The notes: generated by a model from the letters alone, not told the origin. 39,436 nucleotides of DNA from CALAED01 sp937891035 (GCA_035642125.1 DASQSZ010000458.1:1-39436); one strand, 5' to 3'; counted from the first letter of the stretch, positions 1-8,346 are shown. Made by a program: numbers and translations.

Positions 1-689
1 CGGTCGGTGGGCAACTCCAACACCGGCAAACCCGCCAGCCGCTCCTCCCAATAACGCAACGCCGACTCCAACACCTCCCCCCGCAACCACTCCCGCTGCC
101 ACACCGCAAAATCCGCATACTGCACCGGCAACTCCCCCAACGCCGGCACCCCACCACCCGCCAACCCCCCATAAACCTCCGACAACTCGGACACGATCAG
201 CCCGCGCGACCAGCCATCGGTGCAGATGTGGTGCATCGTCAGGCAGAACACGTGATCTGCCCGATCGATCCGGATGAGCCGGGCGCGCACGAGGAGCCCG
301 CGATTCAGATCGAAGGGTGTGCGCACCTCTTGGGTGACGAGTCGTATCGCTTCCGCATCCCTGGCGCCGGCGTCGATTCCCGACAAATCATCGAGCCGGA
401 TGTCCACCGGCGTGGCGGGAGCGATTACCTGATAGGGCGATCCGTTCGCGAAGCCGAACGTTGTCCGCAGCGCCTCGTGGCGGCGGACAACCTCGGTCAG
501 CGCACGACCGAGCACTCCCGCGTCGAGCCCGCCGCGCAGCCGGAAGATCAACGGCACGTTATAGATGGTCGTTCCCGGCGTCATTCGCTCGAAGAACCAC
601 AGTTGCTCCTGCGCGAAGGAGAGCGGCGGCCGATCATGTTCCTCGTCCAGGTCGGCCCGGTCGGAGGCGCTGTAGTACAGGTCGCTCAC
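1..689 (-). CDS. Nonribosomal peptide synthetase, N-terminal condensation domain (partial, runs off left edge)
   Basis: The reading frame opens at GTG 689 with the Shine-Dalgarno sequence GAGGAG eight bases upstream and has no stop before the window edge, giving 229 codons. It starts almost directly with a condensation domain: core motif LSFAQEQLWF near residue 25, RHEALRTTF near 75, the catalytic HHICTDG near 155, and YADFAVWQRE near 190. Condensation domains join an upstream acyl or aminoacyl donor to the amino acid carried by the same module. A synthetase that begins with this domain therefore takes its donor from another protein. It is the last visible gene of the minus-strand run that includes the SHMT-like and ligase genes, 120 bases downstream of the SHMT-like stop. 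Codon choice changes abruptly past the HHxxxDG motif (see findings). The adenylation domain, and so the substrate, lies outside the window. Confidence 0.93.
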   Translation of the reverse strand, partial: MSDLYYSASDRADLDEEHDRPPLSFAQEQLWFFERMTPGTTIYNVPLIFRLRGGLDAGVLGRALTEVVRRHEALRTTFGFANGSPYQVIAPATPVDIRLDDLSGIDAGARDAEAIRLVTQEVRTPFDLNRGLLVRARLIRIDRADHVFCLTMHHICTDGWSRGLIVSELSEVYGGLAGGGVPALGELPVQYADFAVWQREWLRGEVLESALRYWEERLAGLPVLELPTD

Positions 690-735
690 TGTCGTACTCC
701 TCGAAATCGAATTGTTCGCCGCGCACCCAGGACCC

Positions 736-792
736 TCCGCCGGGGCCGCCCGGGCCGCCGAGCCGCCCCAGCCGCCCAGCCAGCCGGCCGGC
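736..792. repeat. GC-only low-complexity tract between SHMT-like gene and NRPS
   Basis: The 120-base gap between the two minus-strand genes contains reiterated CCGCC/GGCCGCC units that could fold into several alternative stems. I see no MbtH-like gene or other reading frame with a ribosome binding site here. It could act as an mRNA-processing or attenuation element, but nothing in the sequence proves this. Confidence 0.4.
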
Positions 793-809
793 GCGGAGCC
801 TTCGCGCCG

Positions 810-2192
810 TCAGCGGCTCGGGTAGCCGGGCAGCGGGAACGACCGGCAATGGTCACGGATCGTGTCCGCGACCACGCCGCGAACGGCGGGATCCAGCGCG
901 TAGTCGGTGTCGGTCAGCGGATCCGTCGCGTCCAGCACGCGCCGGACGAGGTCGGCGCACGATCGCATCTCGGGCGCTCGCATACCGCGCATCGCCACCG
1001 TGTTCGTGCCCAGGCGCAGACCGCTGGTGATGCGCGCCGGCCTGGTATCGCCCGGGATTCGGTTTTTGTTGGTCACGATGAGGCACTCTTCGAGCGCCCG
1101 TTCGGCCACTAGACCGCTCATGCCCTGAGCCTGAAGATCCAGCAGCACCATGTGCGTGTCGGTTCCGCCGGTGAGGACGCGGAACCCACGCGCCGCCAAC
1201 TCTTCGGCGAGGGTCCGGGCGTCATGCGCGATCAGCCGTGCCAGATTCCGGAAGTCCTCGGTGCCGACCATCGCGAAAGCCCTGGCCTTCGCCGCGATCG
1301 CGGCCATGTTGGGGGTGCCCTGGGCCAACGGGAACACGGCACGCTGCATCAGTTGCTCCAGCGTGCCCTTCCCGCCGGGCGATGGCGCGTTCGCGTCCTT
1401 GCCCAGCAGGATGAGGCCGCCGCGCGGGCCGTACAGTTGCTTGTAGGTGCTGGTGGTCGTGATGTGTGCGTGGTCGATGGGACTTGGGTGCACACCGGCG
1501 GCGACCAGCCCCGCGATGTGCGAGATGTCCGCGAGCAGGTAGGCCCCGATCTCGTCGGCGATCTCGCGCAGCCGGGCGAAGTCGATCACCCTGGGATAGG
1601 CGCTCGCGCCGCAGATGAGCACCTTGGGATGGTGGCGTTCGGCCGCCGCGCGCACCCCGTCGTAGTCGATCAAGCCTTGCTCGTCCACCTCGTAGGCGAC
1701 GGAGTTGAAGTATCGGCCGGTGACCGAGGCGGCCGAGCCGTGCGTGAGGTGGCCGCCTGAATCGAGGTCGAGGCCGAGGATCGTGTCGCCAGGGGAGAGC
1801 AGGGCGAACAGCGCGCACAGGTTGGCCGAGCTGCCCGAATGCGGCTGGACGTTGGCATAGCGGGCGCCGAAGATCGTCTTTGCCCGGTCCACCGCCAATC
1901 GCTCGATGTCGTCGACGACACCACAGCCCGCATGGAATCGCGCGCCCGGGTATCCCTCGCCGGTGACGTTCATCAGCGCCGTACCCTCGCAGGCCAAGAC
2001 CGAGGGATCGGCGACGCTCGACGCGGCGACCAGCATCAAGGTGTCGGTCTGGCGCCGCAGGTCCGCCACCAGCAGGCGATACAGCTCGGGATCTCGTCTC
2101 GCGAGCAATTCCATGCTTTGGTGGGCGAACGCCGACAACTCGGCTCCAGGCATCGAGTCCCCCGTCGGATCCGCCACCACCGGCACCGCCAT
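810..2192 (-). CDS. Serine hydroxymethyltransferase-like PLP enzyme, divergent active site
   Basis: This 460-residue fold-type I PLP protein follows the SHMT family over its whole length: GEGYPG near 78-83, YANVQPHSGSSAN near 112-124, HLTHG near 148-152, DISHIAG near 222-228, the PLP lysine K251 in STYKQLYGPRGG, and TSGLRLGT near the C-terminus. Several residues near-invariant in true SHMT are changed. The double tyrosine of the RYY segment is RFH (residues 85-87), the histidine before the PLP lysine is Y250, and the ASEN segment is AASS. SHMT relatives with such changes include transaldolases and alpha-methylserine-type enzymes, so a dedicated beta-hydroxy-amino-acid aldolase or transaldolase is more likely than folate metabolism. 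ATG 2192 overlaps the upstream stop (TGATG) and has GGAGG before it, so it is preferred over the GTG/TTG extension. Confidence 0.85.
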   Translation of the reverse strand: MAVPVVADPTGDSMPGAELSAFAHQSMELLARRDPELYRLLVADLRRQTDTLMLVAASSVADPSVLACEGTALMNVTGEGYPGARFHAGCGVVDDIERLAVDRAKTIFGARYANVQPHSGSSANLCALFALLSPGDTILGLDLDSGGHLTHGSAASVTGRYFNSVAYEVDEQGLIDYDGVRAAAERHHPKVLICGASAYPRVIDFARLREIADEIGAYLLADISHIAGLVAAGVHPSPIDHAHITTTSTYKQLYGPRGGLILLGKDANAPSPGGKGTLEQLMQRAVFPLAQGTPNMAAIAAKARAFAMVGTEDFRNLARLIAHDARTLAEELAARGFRVLTGGTDTHMVLLDLQAQGMSGLVAERALEECLIVTNKNRIPGDTRPARITSGLRLGTNTVAMRGMRAPEMRSCADLVRRVLDATDPLTDTDYALDPAVRGVVADTIRDHCRSFPLPGYPSR

Positions 2193-4699
2193 CAGTACAC
2201 ACCTCCCTGTTGCGTCGGCGGCTCGTGGAAGCAACAGCCCACCATCGCGCCGTTGGCCATGCTGACGATCCCGACGTCAGGGTCGCGGCTGCCTCGTACG
2301 ATCCCTCCGCCATAGCCGTTCGGGGCCAGGAACATCCCCCAGTTGAGGATGAACTGCTCGGTCATCCCCGGTCCGCCGGAGGTGGGGAACGTCTCGGCCA
2401 CCGGCCGCACCCGGCGCTGGAGAACGTAGGGCCGGCCCAGCGCGCCCCGCACGGCCTCCCGCCACTCGTCGGGCCCGACCGTCCATCCCGGAACGATGCC
2501 GATTCCGCCGTGCAGGAGCGTCGGTTTGAGCAGGAGATCACGCCGATTCTCGGTGGCGAACGCGAGCAGGTCGATGTCCTTCCCCGCCACTGTCGCGCGC
2601 TCATCGTGCAGCGGCCTCGCCCACGGTACGAATCGGTCCAGGAACGCCGCCTCCTCAGTGGTGAAGACCGACCGGTGCCGTTCGTCGGACAGCATCGCCA
2701 GGGTGCCCTTGTTCCCGTACAGTTCGGCGTCCATCCGGGCCAGGAGAGCGACCTTGCCCTGCTCGGCCGCCCGGAGCACGGGTTCGATCAGGCGTGGTCC
2801 ATCAGGGTGAAGCAAATCCTCGATGAGGAAGAAGCGGTAGACCACGTCCACCGCACGGCCGTCGACGAACAGCCGGCCGGAACGCTCTTCCAGCCGGTCG
2901 AGCGGGCAGGGCACCGCGTCCACCCCCATCCTGGCCAGCGCGGCGGCCGCGAAGTAGAGCCGTCGCTCCAGCTCGGCATAGCCGACGGGCATGTCGACGA
3001 GGGCGACCACCGGGATCGAGCCGGCATTGACCGTGGCCGCCTCGGTCTTGATCGCGTCCGCGATCGCGGCCAGCGTGTCGACGAATTCCAGGCCGGCGTC
3101 GTCCACGAAGTCCGCCAGTGCCGTGTTCAGCAGGAGGGCGCGGTTGAGCTCGGCGTTGTCGAACCCGCCGAGTGCGCTGCCGATGTTGAACTCCAGAACC
3201 CGGAAGCCCGCGGCCTCTTCGTAGAGATCGGCGCGGGCCAGCCGTATCGGTCCTTCTCCCGCCGTCCGCATGACGGCGTCGATCTGCACCGGTATCATGC
3301 CGACGGCACGGCCCAGCGCCGCGATATCCCCACCGAACAGACGGTCGGGCAGCGAACCGAGAATGGCGTGCAGCCGGGACAGATCCGCTGCGAGCCTGCT
3401 CACCCTGTGGTCCTCGAGGAAGGCCGGGCGCGGAAGGTACCGATCGCCGTAGGCCACGTTCAGCTGCTCGGAAGCGCGGGCCGGCGCGACCAGCTCATCG
3501 ATGGCCGCCGAATGCTCGTCCAGCTTCGTCAGATAGTCCGAGGTGAGCCGGCCGTCCCTGGAGGCCCCTCTCGATCTGGTGACGCCCTCGTTGGCACGTT
3601 CGACCAGCTCGGGCTCGCGCTCCGACCGGGCGAGGAGGAGGCGTTCCAACGCCTCGTGGCACTGTTCGAGCGAGCCGCGGGACACGATCTCATCGGATTT
3701 GTGTGCCAACTCGGGATTACCGGGCCCGAAATTGACCGCGGCGATGCCGTGTTGTGCGAAGCGGCCAACATCCGTCCAGCCCAGCTTGGGCCGGACCAGC
3801 AGATCGTTGCGTTCGCGGAGCCGTCGCAAGAGCGGATGATCGAGTCGTGGTGGGGTCGGCGGGGAGGCGAGCGACACCGTCAGCTGGTCGGCTTCGGTGG
3901 CCATCCGGCGGACCAACTCCGCTGCTTCGGCCGTGGTGACCGTGGGGGCGTGCCGGTAGTTCACCGTGATCGTGCAGCCGTCGGGCACGACGTTGATCTG
4001 TTTCCCGCCGGCGACGTTCACCACGGAGAACGCCTGTGGGTAGATCAGACCATCGATCTCGACCGAGCGCGGCCGGAACTGGGCGAGCCGTTGCAGCACG
4101 GGCGCGGCTCGGTGGATCGCGTTGCGGCCCTGCCAAGGTCGGGCCGAATGGGCGGGGACCCCATGGAACTCGAGCTCCACGGCGAGGTTGCCCTGGCAGC
4201 CCGCCTCCAGGATGCAGTCGGTCGGCTCGAGTACCACGGCGAAGTCGCCGGTCACCAGGCCCGCGTGCTGGGAGAACAGCACGTTCATCCCGCTGCTATG
4301 GGAACCGGTCTCCTCCTTCTCGTAGAAGATGAAGGTGCAGTCGTAGCCGCTCGCGGCGGCGGCGCCCTCGGCCAGCAGCAACATGACCGCGATGCCGCCC
4401 TTCATGTCGACGGCGCCCAGGCCGGCCACCGTGTCGCCGCTGACCGTGCCCTTGATCGGGCCGAATGGCTTGACCGTGTCGAGGTGCCCGGCGAAGACGA
4501 TGCGCTGCCCGGTGCCGCGCCCGGTTCGCGCCACCACGCTGTTCCCGATCCGGTGCACCGTCAGGTGCGGAGCCCGCTGTTGCAGACGAGTCTCCACGAG
4601 ATCGGCCAACTCCTTCTCGTCGCCGCTCACCGAGGGCACGTCAATCAAGTACGTGGTCAGTTCCAGCAGGTCCATGGTGTTCAGCGCATCATCGTTCAC
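2192..4699 (-). CDS. Fusion: M20 metallopeptidase/deacylase (N-terminal) plus ATP-grasp-like ligase (C-terminal)
   Basis: This 835-residue protein has two parts. Residues 1-365 are an M20 deacylase like DapE/ArgE/CPG2, with the dinuclear zinc set visible: GHLDT (H72, D74), bridging D98, catalytic EE 129-130, E158, the dimer-domain segment around HSARP, and a late HKSDE histidine. Residues 370-835 resemble the glutathionylspermidine-synthase or circularly permuted ATP-grasp group: LEFNIGSALGG, VVYRFFLIEDLL, LLLKPTLLHGGIGI, YVLQRRV. This half is paralogous to the stand-alone protein at 12313-13725; both carry a TEE...LDRxxPWAR segment. The start is GTG 4699, overlapping the MFS stop (GTGA). M20 enzymes remove acyl or aminoacyl groups and ATP-grasp enzymes form amide bonds, so one chain may ligate and later unmask a substrate. 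The substrate is unknown. Confidence 0.85.
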   Translation of the reverse strand: MNDDALNTMDLLELTTYLIDVPSVSGDEKELADLVETRLQQRAPHLTVHRIGNSVVARTGRGTGQRIVFAGHLDTVKPFGPIKGTVSGDTVAGLGAVDMKGGIAVMLLLAEGAAAASGYDCTFIFYEKEETGSHSSGMNVLFSQHAGLVTGDFAVVLEPTDCILEAGCQGNLAVELEFHGVPAHSARPWQGRNAIHRAAPVLQRLAQFRPRSVEIDGLIYPQAFSVVNVAGGKQINVVPDGCTITVNYRHAPTVTTAEAAELVRRMATEADQLTVSLASPPTPPRLDHPLLRRLRERNDLLVRPKLGWTDVGRFAQHGIAAVNFGPGNPELAHKSDEIVSRGSLEQCHEALERLLLARSEREPELVERANEGVTRSRGASRDGRLTSDYLTKLDEHSAAIDELVAPARASEQLNVAYGDRYLPRPAFLEDHRVSRLAADLSRLHAILGSLPDRLFGGDIAALGRAVGMIPVQIDAVMRTAGEGPIRLARADLYEEAAGFRVLEFNIGSALGGFDNAELNRALLLNTALADFVDDAGLEFVDTLAAIADAIKTEAATVNAGSIPVVALVDMPVGYAELERRLYFAAAALARMGVDAVPCPLDRLEERSGRLFVDGRAVDVVYRFFLIEDLLHPDGPRLIEPVLRAAEQGKVALLARMDAELYGNKGTLAMLSDERHRSVFTTEEAAFLDRFVPWARPLHDERATVAGKDIDLLAFATENRRDLLLKPTLLHGGIGIVPGWTVGPDEWREAVRGALGRPYVLQRRVRPVAETFPTSGGPGMTEQFILNWGMFLAPNGYGGGIVRGSRDPDVGIVSMANGAMVGCCFHEPPTQQGGVY

Positions 4700-6063
4700 G
4701 GCACTACCTCGCCCTCGTCGTCAAGATCGGAGACAGATTCACGCGTGCCCACCGCGGGGCGGCGATCCGGGGCCGATATCTCGTGCCGGACCGCGACGCG
4801 GAGCAGATACAGAACGGCCATGCCCAGCAGGAGCGCTCCCAGAGCGCAGACGGTCCGGGTTCCGTAGGCGTGGGCCACGAAACCGCCACAGATCGATCCG
4901 ACCGGCAACGCGCCCCAGGCGACCTGCCGGTAGATGCTGTTGACCCTGCCGAGATAACCCGGCGACACCCGCGTTTGCCGGAGCACGACCGCGACCACGT
5001 TCCACACCACCGTGGCGGCGCCGGCGACCGCGAGCGCCGCACCGGCCACGACCGGCTGGTCGGTGACCGACAGGACCAGATAGGCGGTCACCTGCCCGGC
5101 GACCGCGACAAACAGCGTCCACTCGCTGCCTAGGGCACGAGCGAGCACGGGCCCGAGCCGGGACGCGATCAAGCCGCCGACGGCCGCCGAGCCGAGCAGC
5201 ACACCGTAGGCGGAGTTGCCGATGTGCAGTTCGTTTCTGGCGTACACCACGAGAATCGCGAGGATCCCGAACGAGACGAAGTTGCTCAGTCCCGCGATGA
5301 CCGCGAGTGAGCGCAGCACTCGGTCTCGCCAAAGTACCCTCAGGCCGTCGATCAGATCCGTCAGAAACCGTGTCCGCCGAGGCCGCCGTGCCTGCGGGTG
5401 CCGCCGGGCGCGCGGCCCGTCGGGGACGAGCGGACGCAGCGTCCAGAGCAACAGGCTGGATATGGCGAACGACGCCGCGTCGACGCCGAACGGCAGCGTG
5501 GCGGACACGGCGAACAGCAAACCCCCCACCATCGGACCGAGAAACTCGAGCGTGACGATCTCGGTTCCGATCATCCGGCCGTTGGCGAGGGCCAGCCCCT
5601 CTCTTTTCACCACCTGGGGGACCAGCGCCTGAGAAGTGTTCCGAAAGAACGTCTCGCAGCTTCCGATGAGAAAGAAGCACACGTAAAGCACGGGGATGCT
5701 GACCTGGTCGAGCACGACGAGGACCGTGAATCCACCGACGATTACCGCACGAAAGGCGTCGACGAGCGCCATCGCCCGCGACTTGTTGACTCGGTCTGTG
5801 AGCACACCGGCGGGCAGGCTGAAAAGGACGTACGGAAGCGTGAGCGCGGTGGCGACGCCGGCGATGATCCGCGGATCCCCCGTCATGGACGCGGCCAGCA
5901 GCGGCGCGGCGACGAGCGCGATCCCGTCGCCGGCACCGGACACGGCGGCGGCCAACCACAATTTGGTGAACTCGCGGCCCAGCCGTTCGCCCAGCCCGAT
6001 GTCGAGCCATCGTCGCCCGGCGGGACGGCCCGGAGCCCCCGTTTTCTCGTGCGGTTTACTCAT
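4696..6063 (-). CDS. Major facilitator superfamily exporter
   Basis: The 455-residue protein has about twelve hydrophobic segments starting near residue 35, after a charged cytoplasmic N-terminus. The family loop between helices 2 and 3 is seen as PAGVLTDRVNKSR. Sequences such as FFRNTSQALVPQ and GRVNSIYRQVAWGALPVGSICGGF are typical of the MFS group annotated as enterobactin/tetracycline-type exporters in actinomycete clusters. It is the first gene of operon B and is coupled by a four-base overlap to the M20/ATP-grasp fusion. Export of, or self-resistance to, the cluster product is the likely role, but this is inference from position. ATG 6063 is the only good start; its ribosome binding site is weak. 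Confidence 0.9.
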   Translation of the reverse strand: MSKPHEKTGAPGRPAGRRWLDIGLGERLGREFTKLWLAAAVSGAGDGIALVAAPLLAASMTGDPRIIAGVATALTLPYVLFSLPAGVLTDRVNKSRAMALVDAFRAVIVGGFTVLVVLDQVSIPVLYVCFFLIGSCETFFRNTSQALVPQVVKREGLALANGRMIGTEIVTLEFLGPMVGGLLFAVSATLPFGVDAASFAISSLLLWTLRPLVPDGPRARRHPQARRPRRTRFLTDLIDGLRVLWRDRVLRSLAVIAGLSNFVSFGILAILVVYARNELHIGNSAYGVLLGSAAVGGLIASRLGPVLARALGSEWTLFVAVAGQVTAYLVLSVTDQPVVAGAALAVAGAATVVWNVVAVVLRQTRVSPGYLGRVNSIYRQVAWGALPVGSICGGFVAHAYGTRTVCALGALLLGMAVLYLLRVAVRHEISAPDRRPAVGTRESVSDLDDEGEVVP

Positions 6064-6207
6064 CGGCTCGATGAAGTGATCACATCCGGTAGTCTGCGTC
6101 GGACGTCTATTACGGTAAAAGCAGTTATCAACATGGTTTTGATGCCGTCGCTACGTATAGTTCCCCGGTGGGCACCGCTTCGCCAATCTAGGGCTTGCCA
6201 GGGCGGC

Positions 6208-6232
6208 TGTCATGTCGGCTCTTTGGAGGACA
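6208..6232 (-). promoter_or_regulatory. Shared 25-bp box upstream of operon B (copy 1)
   Basis: On the plus strand the box reads TGTCATGTCGGC, then two variable bases, then TTTGGAGGACA. It matches 16717-16741 at 23 of 25 positions. It lies 145 bp upstream of the MFS start, a similar distance and the same orientation as the second copy relative to operon A. A shared cluster-specific regulator site is the simplest reading. Further short matches (GCAATATYTG and TATATACAGC) follow at 6270-6279 and 6288-6297. Confidence 0.55.
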
Positions 6233-6244
6233 TCCAGAACACGT

Positions 6245-6289
6245 TATCCGGCCAAATACCACACGGCCCGCAATATCTGTCACCGGATA
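6245..6289. repeat. Inverted repeat TATCCGG...CCGGATA in the divergent promoter region
   Basis: Perfect 7-bp arms at 6245-6251 and 6283-6289 are separated by 31 bp, between the MFS gene and the PhzF-like gene. It lies in the stretch that is absent from the second copy of the shared upstream region, so it may serve the plus-strand phzF-like gene only. Evidence is limited to symmetry and position. Confidence 0.3.
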
Positions 6290-6354
6290 TATACAGCAAG
6301 CGATCAGGCGTACGATGGGCTCGTGGTCAGCGGCCGGTTGCCGGAAGGGATAAA

Positions 6355-7041
6355 ATGGTGGTTCACGTTGATGTGGTTCGGGTTTTCACCGATGCCGCCG
6401 GGCGATTCGGTAATCCCTTGGGCGTCGTCTTGGAACCAGGCGCACTCGGACCGGATGACCGGCAGACAATTGCCACGAAACTCGGATTCAGCGAGACCGT
6501 CTTCGTCGACGATGCGGCGAGCGCGCGACTTCAGATTTTCATGCCATCCGGTGAGCTTCCGTTCGCCGGCCACCCCCTGGTCGGGGTGAGCTGGCTGCTC
6601 GCCCGTGAGACCGGGCGACCCTTCGATGTGCTGCGCCCCATTCGAATGAGCACGCCGGTGTCCACCTTCGTCGAGGATGGCGCGACCTGGATTCGCGGTT
6701 CGGTCGCGGATGCCCCACCGTGGGAGCACGTCCAGCTGTCCGTCGTCGAGGACGTTGAGCAGGCGGATCCGCCGCCGCCCGGCGGACGCTGGCAGCAGAC
6801 CCAGATCTGGGCATGGGCCGATACCGGGACACATGCCATTCGCGCCCGGGTCTTCGCCCAGGCGATGGGGGTGCCCGAAGACGAGGCATGTGGATCCGCG
6901 ACATTGATGCTCGCCGCGGAACTGGGCCGGGCGATCACCGTGCGCCATGGCCGGGGTTCGGTGATCCGCGCACGTCCCGCGGGGCCCGGCCAGGCCGAGA
7001 TCGGCGGCCTCGTCGCCTATGACAAGGCGATGATCGTGTAG
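6355..7041 (+). CDS. PhzF-family isomerase/epimerase-like protein, short
   Basis: ATG 6355 follows GGAAGGGA at good spacing; the open frame extends far upstream but only this start has a ribosome binding site. The 228-residue product begins VDVVRVFTDAAGRFGNPLGVV, as in PhzF/YddE proteins. It carries the catalytic-glutamate segment LGFSETVFV (residues near 40-48), FMPSGELPFAGHPLVG in place of the usual substrate loop, and DEACGSATLML matching the second-half DPATGSA signature. PhzF proteins are usually 260-300 residues, so about 40-60 residues of the middle are missing, though both signature motifs remain. PhzF itself isomerises dihydro-3-hydroxyanthranilate, but the family also includes amino-acid-modifying and racemase-like members. 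It is the only plus-strand gene of the cluster, divergent from the exporter. Confidence 0.85.
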   Translation: MVVHVDVVRVFTDAAGRFGNPLGVVLEPGALGPDDRQTIATKLGFSETVFVDDAASARLQIFMPSGELPFAGHPLVGVSWLLARETGRPFDVLRPIRMSTPVSTFVEDGATWIRGSVADAPPWEHVQLSVVEDVEQADPPPPGGRWQQTQIWAWADTGTHAIRARVFAQAMGVPEDEACGSATLMLAAELGRAITVRHGRGSVIRARPAGPGQAEIGGLVAYDKAMIV

Positions 7042-7085
7042 GGGCGTGGCCCCCGCGGGTTCTTACGAGGCCCGCGCGAGTCCGC

Positions 7086-7134
7086 GCGGCTCCGCGTGGA
7101 TCCACCCGGGTCCGGTGGATCCACGCGGAGCCGC
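7086..7134. terminator. Perfect 21-bp inverted repeat, bidirectional terminator
   Basis: Arms at 7086-7106 and 7114-7134 are perfectly complementary (left arm begins GCGGCTCCGCG) around a 7-base loop. It lies between the convergent ends of the PhzF-like gene (stop 7041) and the aminotransferase (stop 7162). No T-tract follows, as is common in actinomycetes. The position fits a terminator working in both directions. Confidence 0.85.
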
Positions 7135-7161
7135 AGACCTTGGTACGGATCAGGGTACGGG

Positions 7162-8346
7162 TCAGCCCGCGGCGGCTTGGAGTGCCCGCACCGCCCGCGT
7201 GAGAACGGTGGTGCGTTTGCAAAACGCGAAGCGCACCAGGTTCCGTGGCGGATCCGCGCCCTGATAGAAGACGACCGAGGGGATTGCGACCACGCCCGCT
7301 CGCTCAGGCAGGTCTCGGCACAGTGCGACGCCGTCGTCGTAGCCCCAGGGCCTGACGTCCGCCTGCAAAAAGTACGTGCCCTCGGCCTGGTAGACGGCGA
7401 AGCCAGCCCTCCGCAGGCCGTCGGCCAAAAGATCGCGCTGCTCTTGCAGACTCTGGCGCAGTCGGGTGGTCCACGAACCATGATCGTGCAACGCCGCGGC
7501 GAGTGCCACCTGGAAAGGCGTCCCGGAGTTGAAGGTGAGGAACTGATGGGCCGTCTGTACCGCACGGATCAACCGGCGCGGTCCACACGCCCAGCCGACC
7601 TTCCATCCGGTCACGCTGAACGTCTTGCCCGCACCTGAGATCGCGAGCGTGCGGTCCCGCATTCCGGGCAGGGCGGCCAGGGACTGCGCCGTTCGGCCGT
7701 CGTAGACCAGATGCTCGTGTACCTCGTCGGTGATCGCGATCAGATCGTGCTCGTGGCAGCATGCGGCGATGACCTCGAGTTCGGCGCGCGTGAAGACCTT
7801 CCCGGTAGGGTTGTGCGGCGTGTTGAGCAGCAGTAGCCGGGTTCGCGGCGTGATCGCGGCCGCCAGTTCGTCGGGGTCGAAGGCGAACCGGTCGCCCTCG
7901 GCGCGCAGCGGGACCGGCCGCAGCAGGCCACCGGCCATGGAGATGCTCGCCGAATAGGAGTCGTAACAGGGGTCGAACGCGATCACCTCGTCGCCCGCAT
8001 CGCACAGGGCGAGGAACGCCGCGGCGATGGCACATGTGGCGCCGGTAGTGATGAGAACCTCGCCGCCCGGATCGTAGGAAGTGCCGTAGCGGATCTCACG
8101 GTCGGCGGCCACCGCCTCGCGCAGTTCGGCGACGCCATTGGCCGGCGGGTACTGGTTGTGTCCGGCATCGATCGCCGCGCGGGCGGCGGCGAGCAGCGCC
8201 GCGGGCCCATCGGTGTCGGGAAACCCCTGCCCCAGGTTGATCGCGCCCGTGCGCACGGCGAGTTCGGTCATCTCGGCGAAGATCGAGGAGCCGAACCCGC
8301 GGAGCCGGCTCGCGACGGGAAGGGCCGGGGCCGAATGCGGCGTCAT
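7162..8346 (-). CDS. Class I/II PLP aminotransferase (kynurenine/methionine aminotransferase or DapC-like)
   Basis: This 394-residue fold-type I aminotransferase has INLGQGFPDTDGP near residue 37, the NQYPPANG segment, TTGATCAIAAAF, the NTPHNPTGKVF motif near 175, ITDEVHEHLVYDG, the PLP lysine in SGAGKTFSVTGWKVGW near 235, and the C-terminal arginine in NLVRFAF. Closest families by motif are YbdL/kynurenine aminotransferase and the actinobacterial succinyldiaminopimelate aminotransferase group. ATG 8346 overlaps the nitroreductase stop (ATGA), so the genes are co-translated. As the last gene of operon A it probably interconverts an oxo acid and an amino acid of the pathway. The substrate cannot be read from sequence. 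Confidence 0.93.
   Translation of the reverse strand: MTPHSAPALPVASRLRGFGSSIFAEMTELAVRTGAINLGQGFPDTDGPAALLAAARAAIDAGHNQYPPANGVAELREAVAADREIRYGTSYDPGGEVLITTGATCAIAAAFLALCDAGDEVIAFDPCYDSYSASISMAGGLLRPVPLRAEGDRFAFDPDELAAAITPRTRLLLLNTPHNPTGKVFTRAELEVIAACCHEHDLIAITDEVHEHLVYDGRTAQSLAALPGMRDRTLAISGAGKTFSVTGWKVGWACGPRRLIRAVQTAHQFLTFNSGTPFQVALAAALHDHGSWTTRLRQSLQEQRDLLADGLRRAGFAVYQAEGTYFLQADVRPWGYDDGVALCRDLPERAGVVAIPSVVFYQGADPPRNLVRFAFCKRTTVLTRAVRALQAAAG

Noticed and set aside
690..809. Possible MbtH-like small gene next to the NRPS
   Set aside because: No frame shows the MbtH tryptophan/proline signature or a ribosome binding site; the stretch is mostly GC-rich repeats.
810..2192. Housekeeping glyA
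   Set aside because: It lies within a biosynthetic operon, and several residues invariant in GlyA are replaced.
2210..4867. Very long open frame on the plus strand opposite the M20/ATP-grasp gene
   Set aside because: It is a mirror frame caused by high GC; the translation is arginine/histidine-rich without domain motifs, while the minus-strand frame has clear M20 and ligase motifs.
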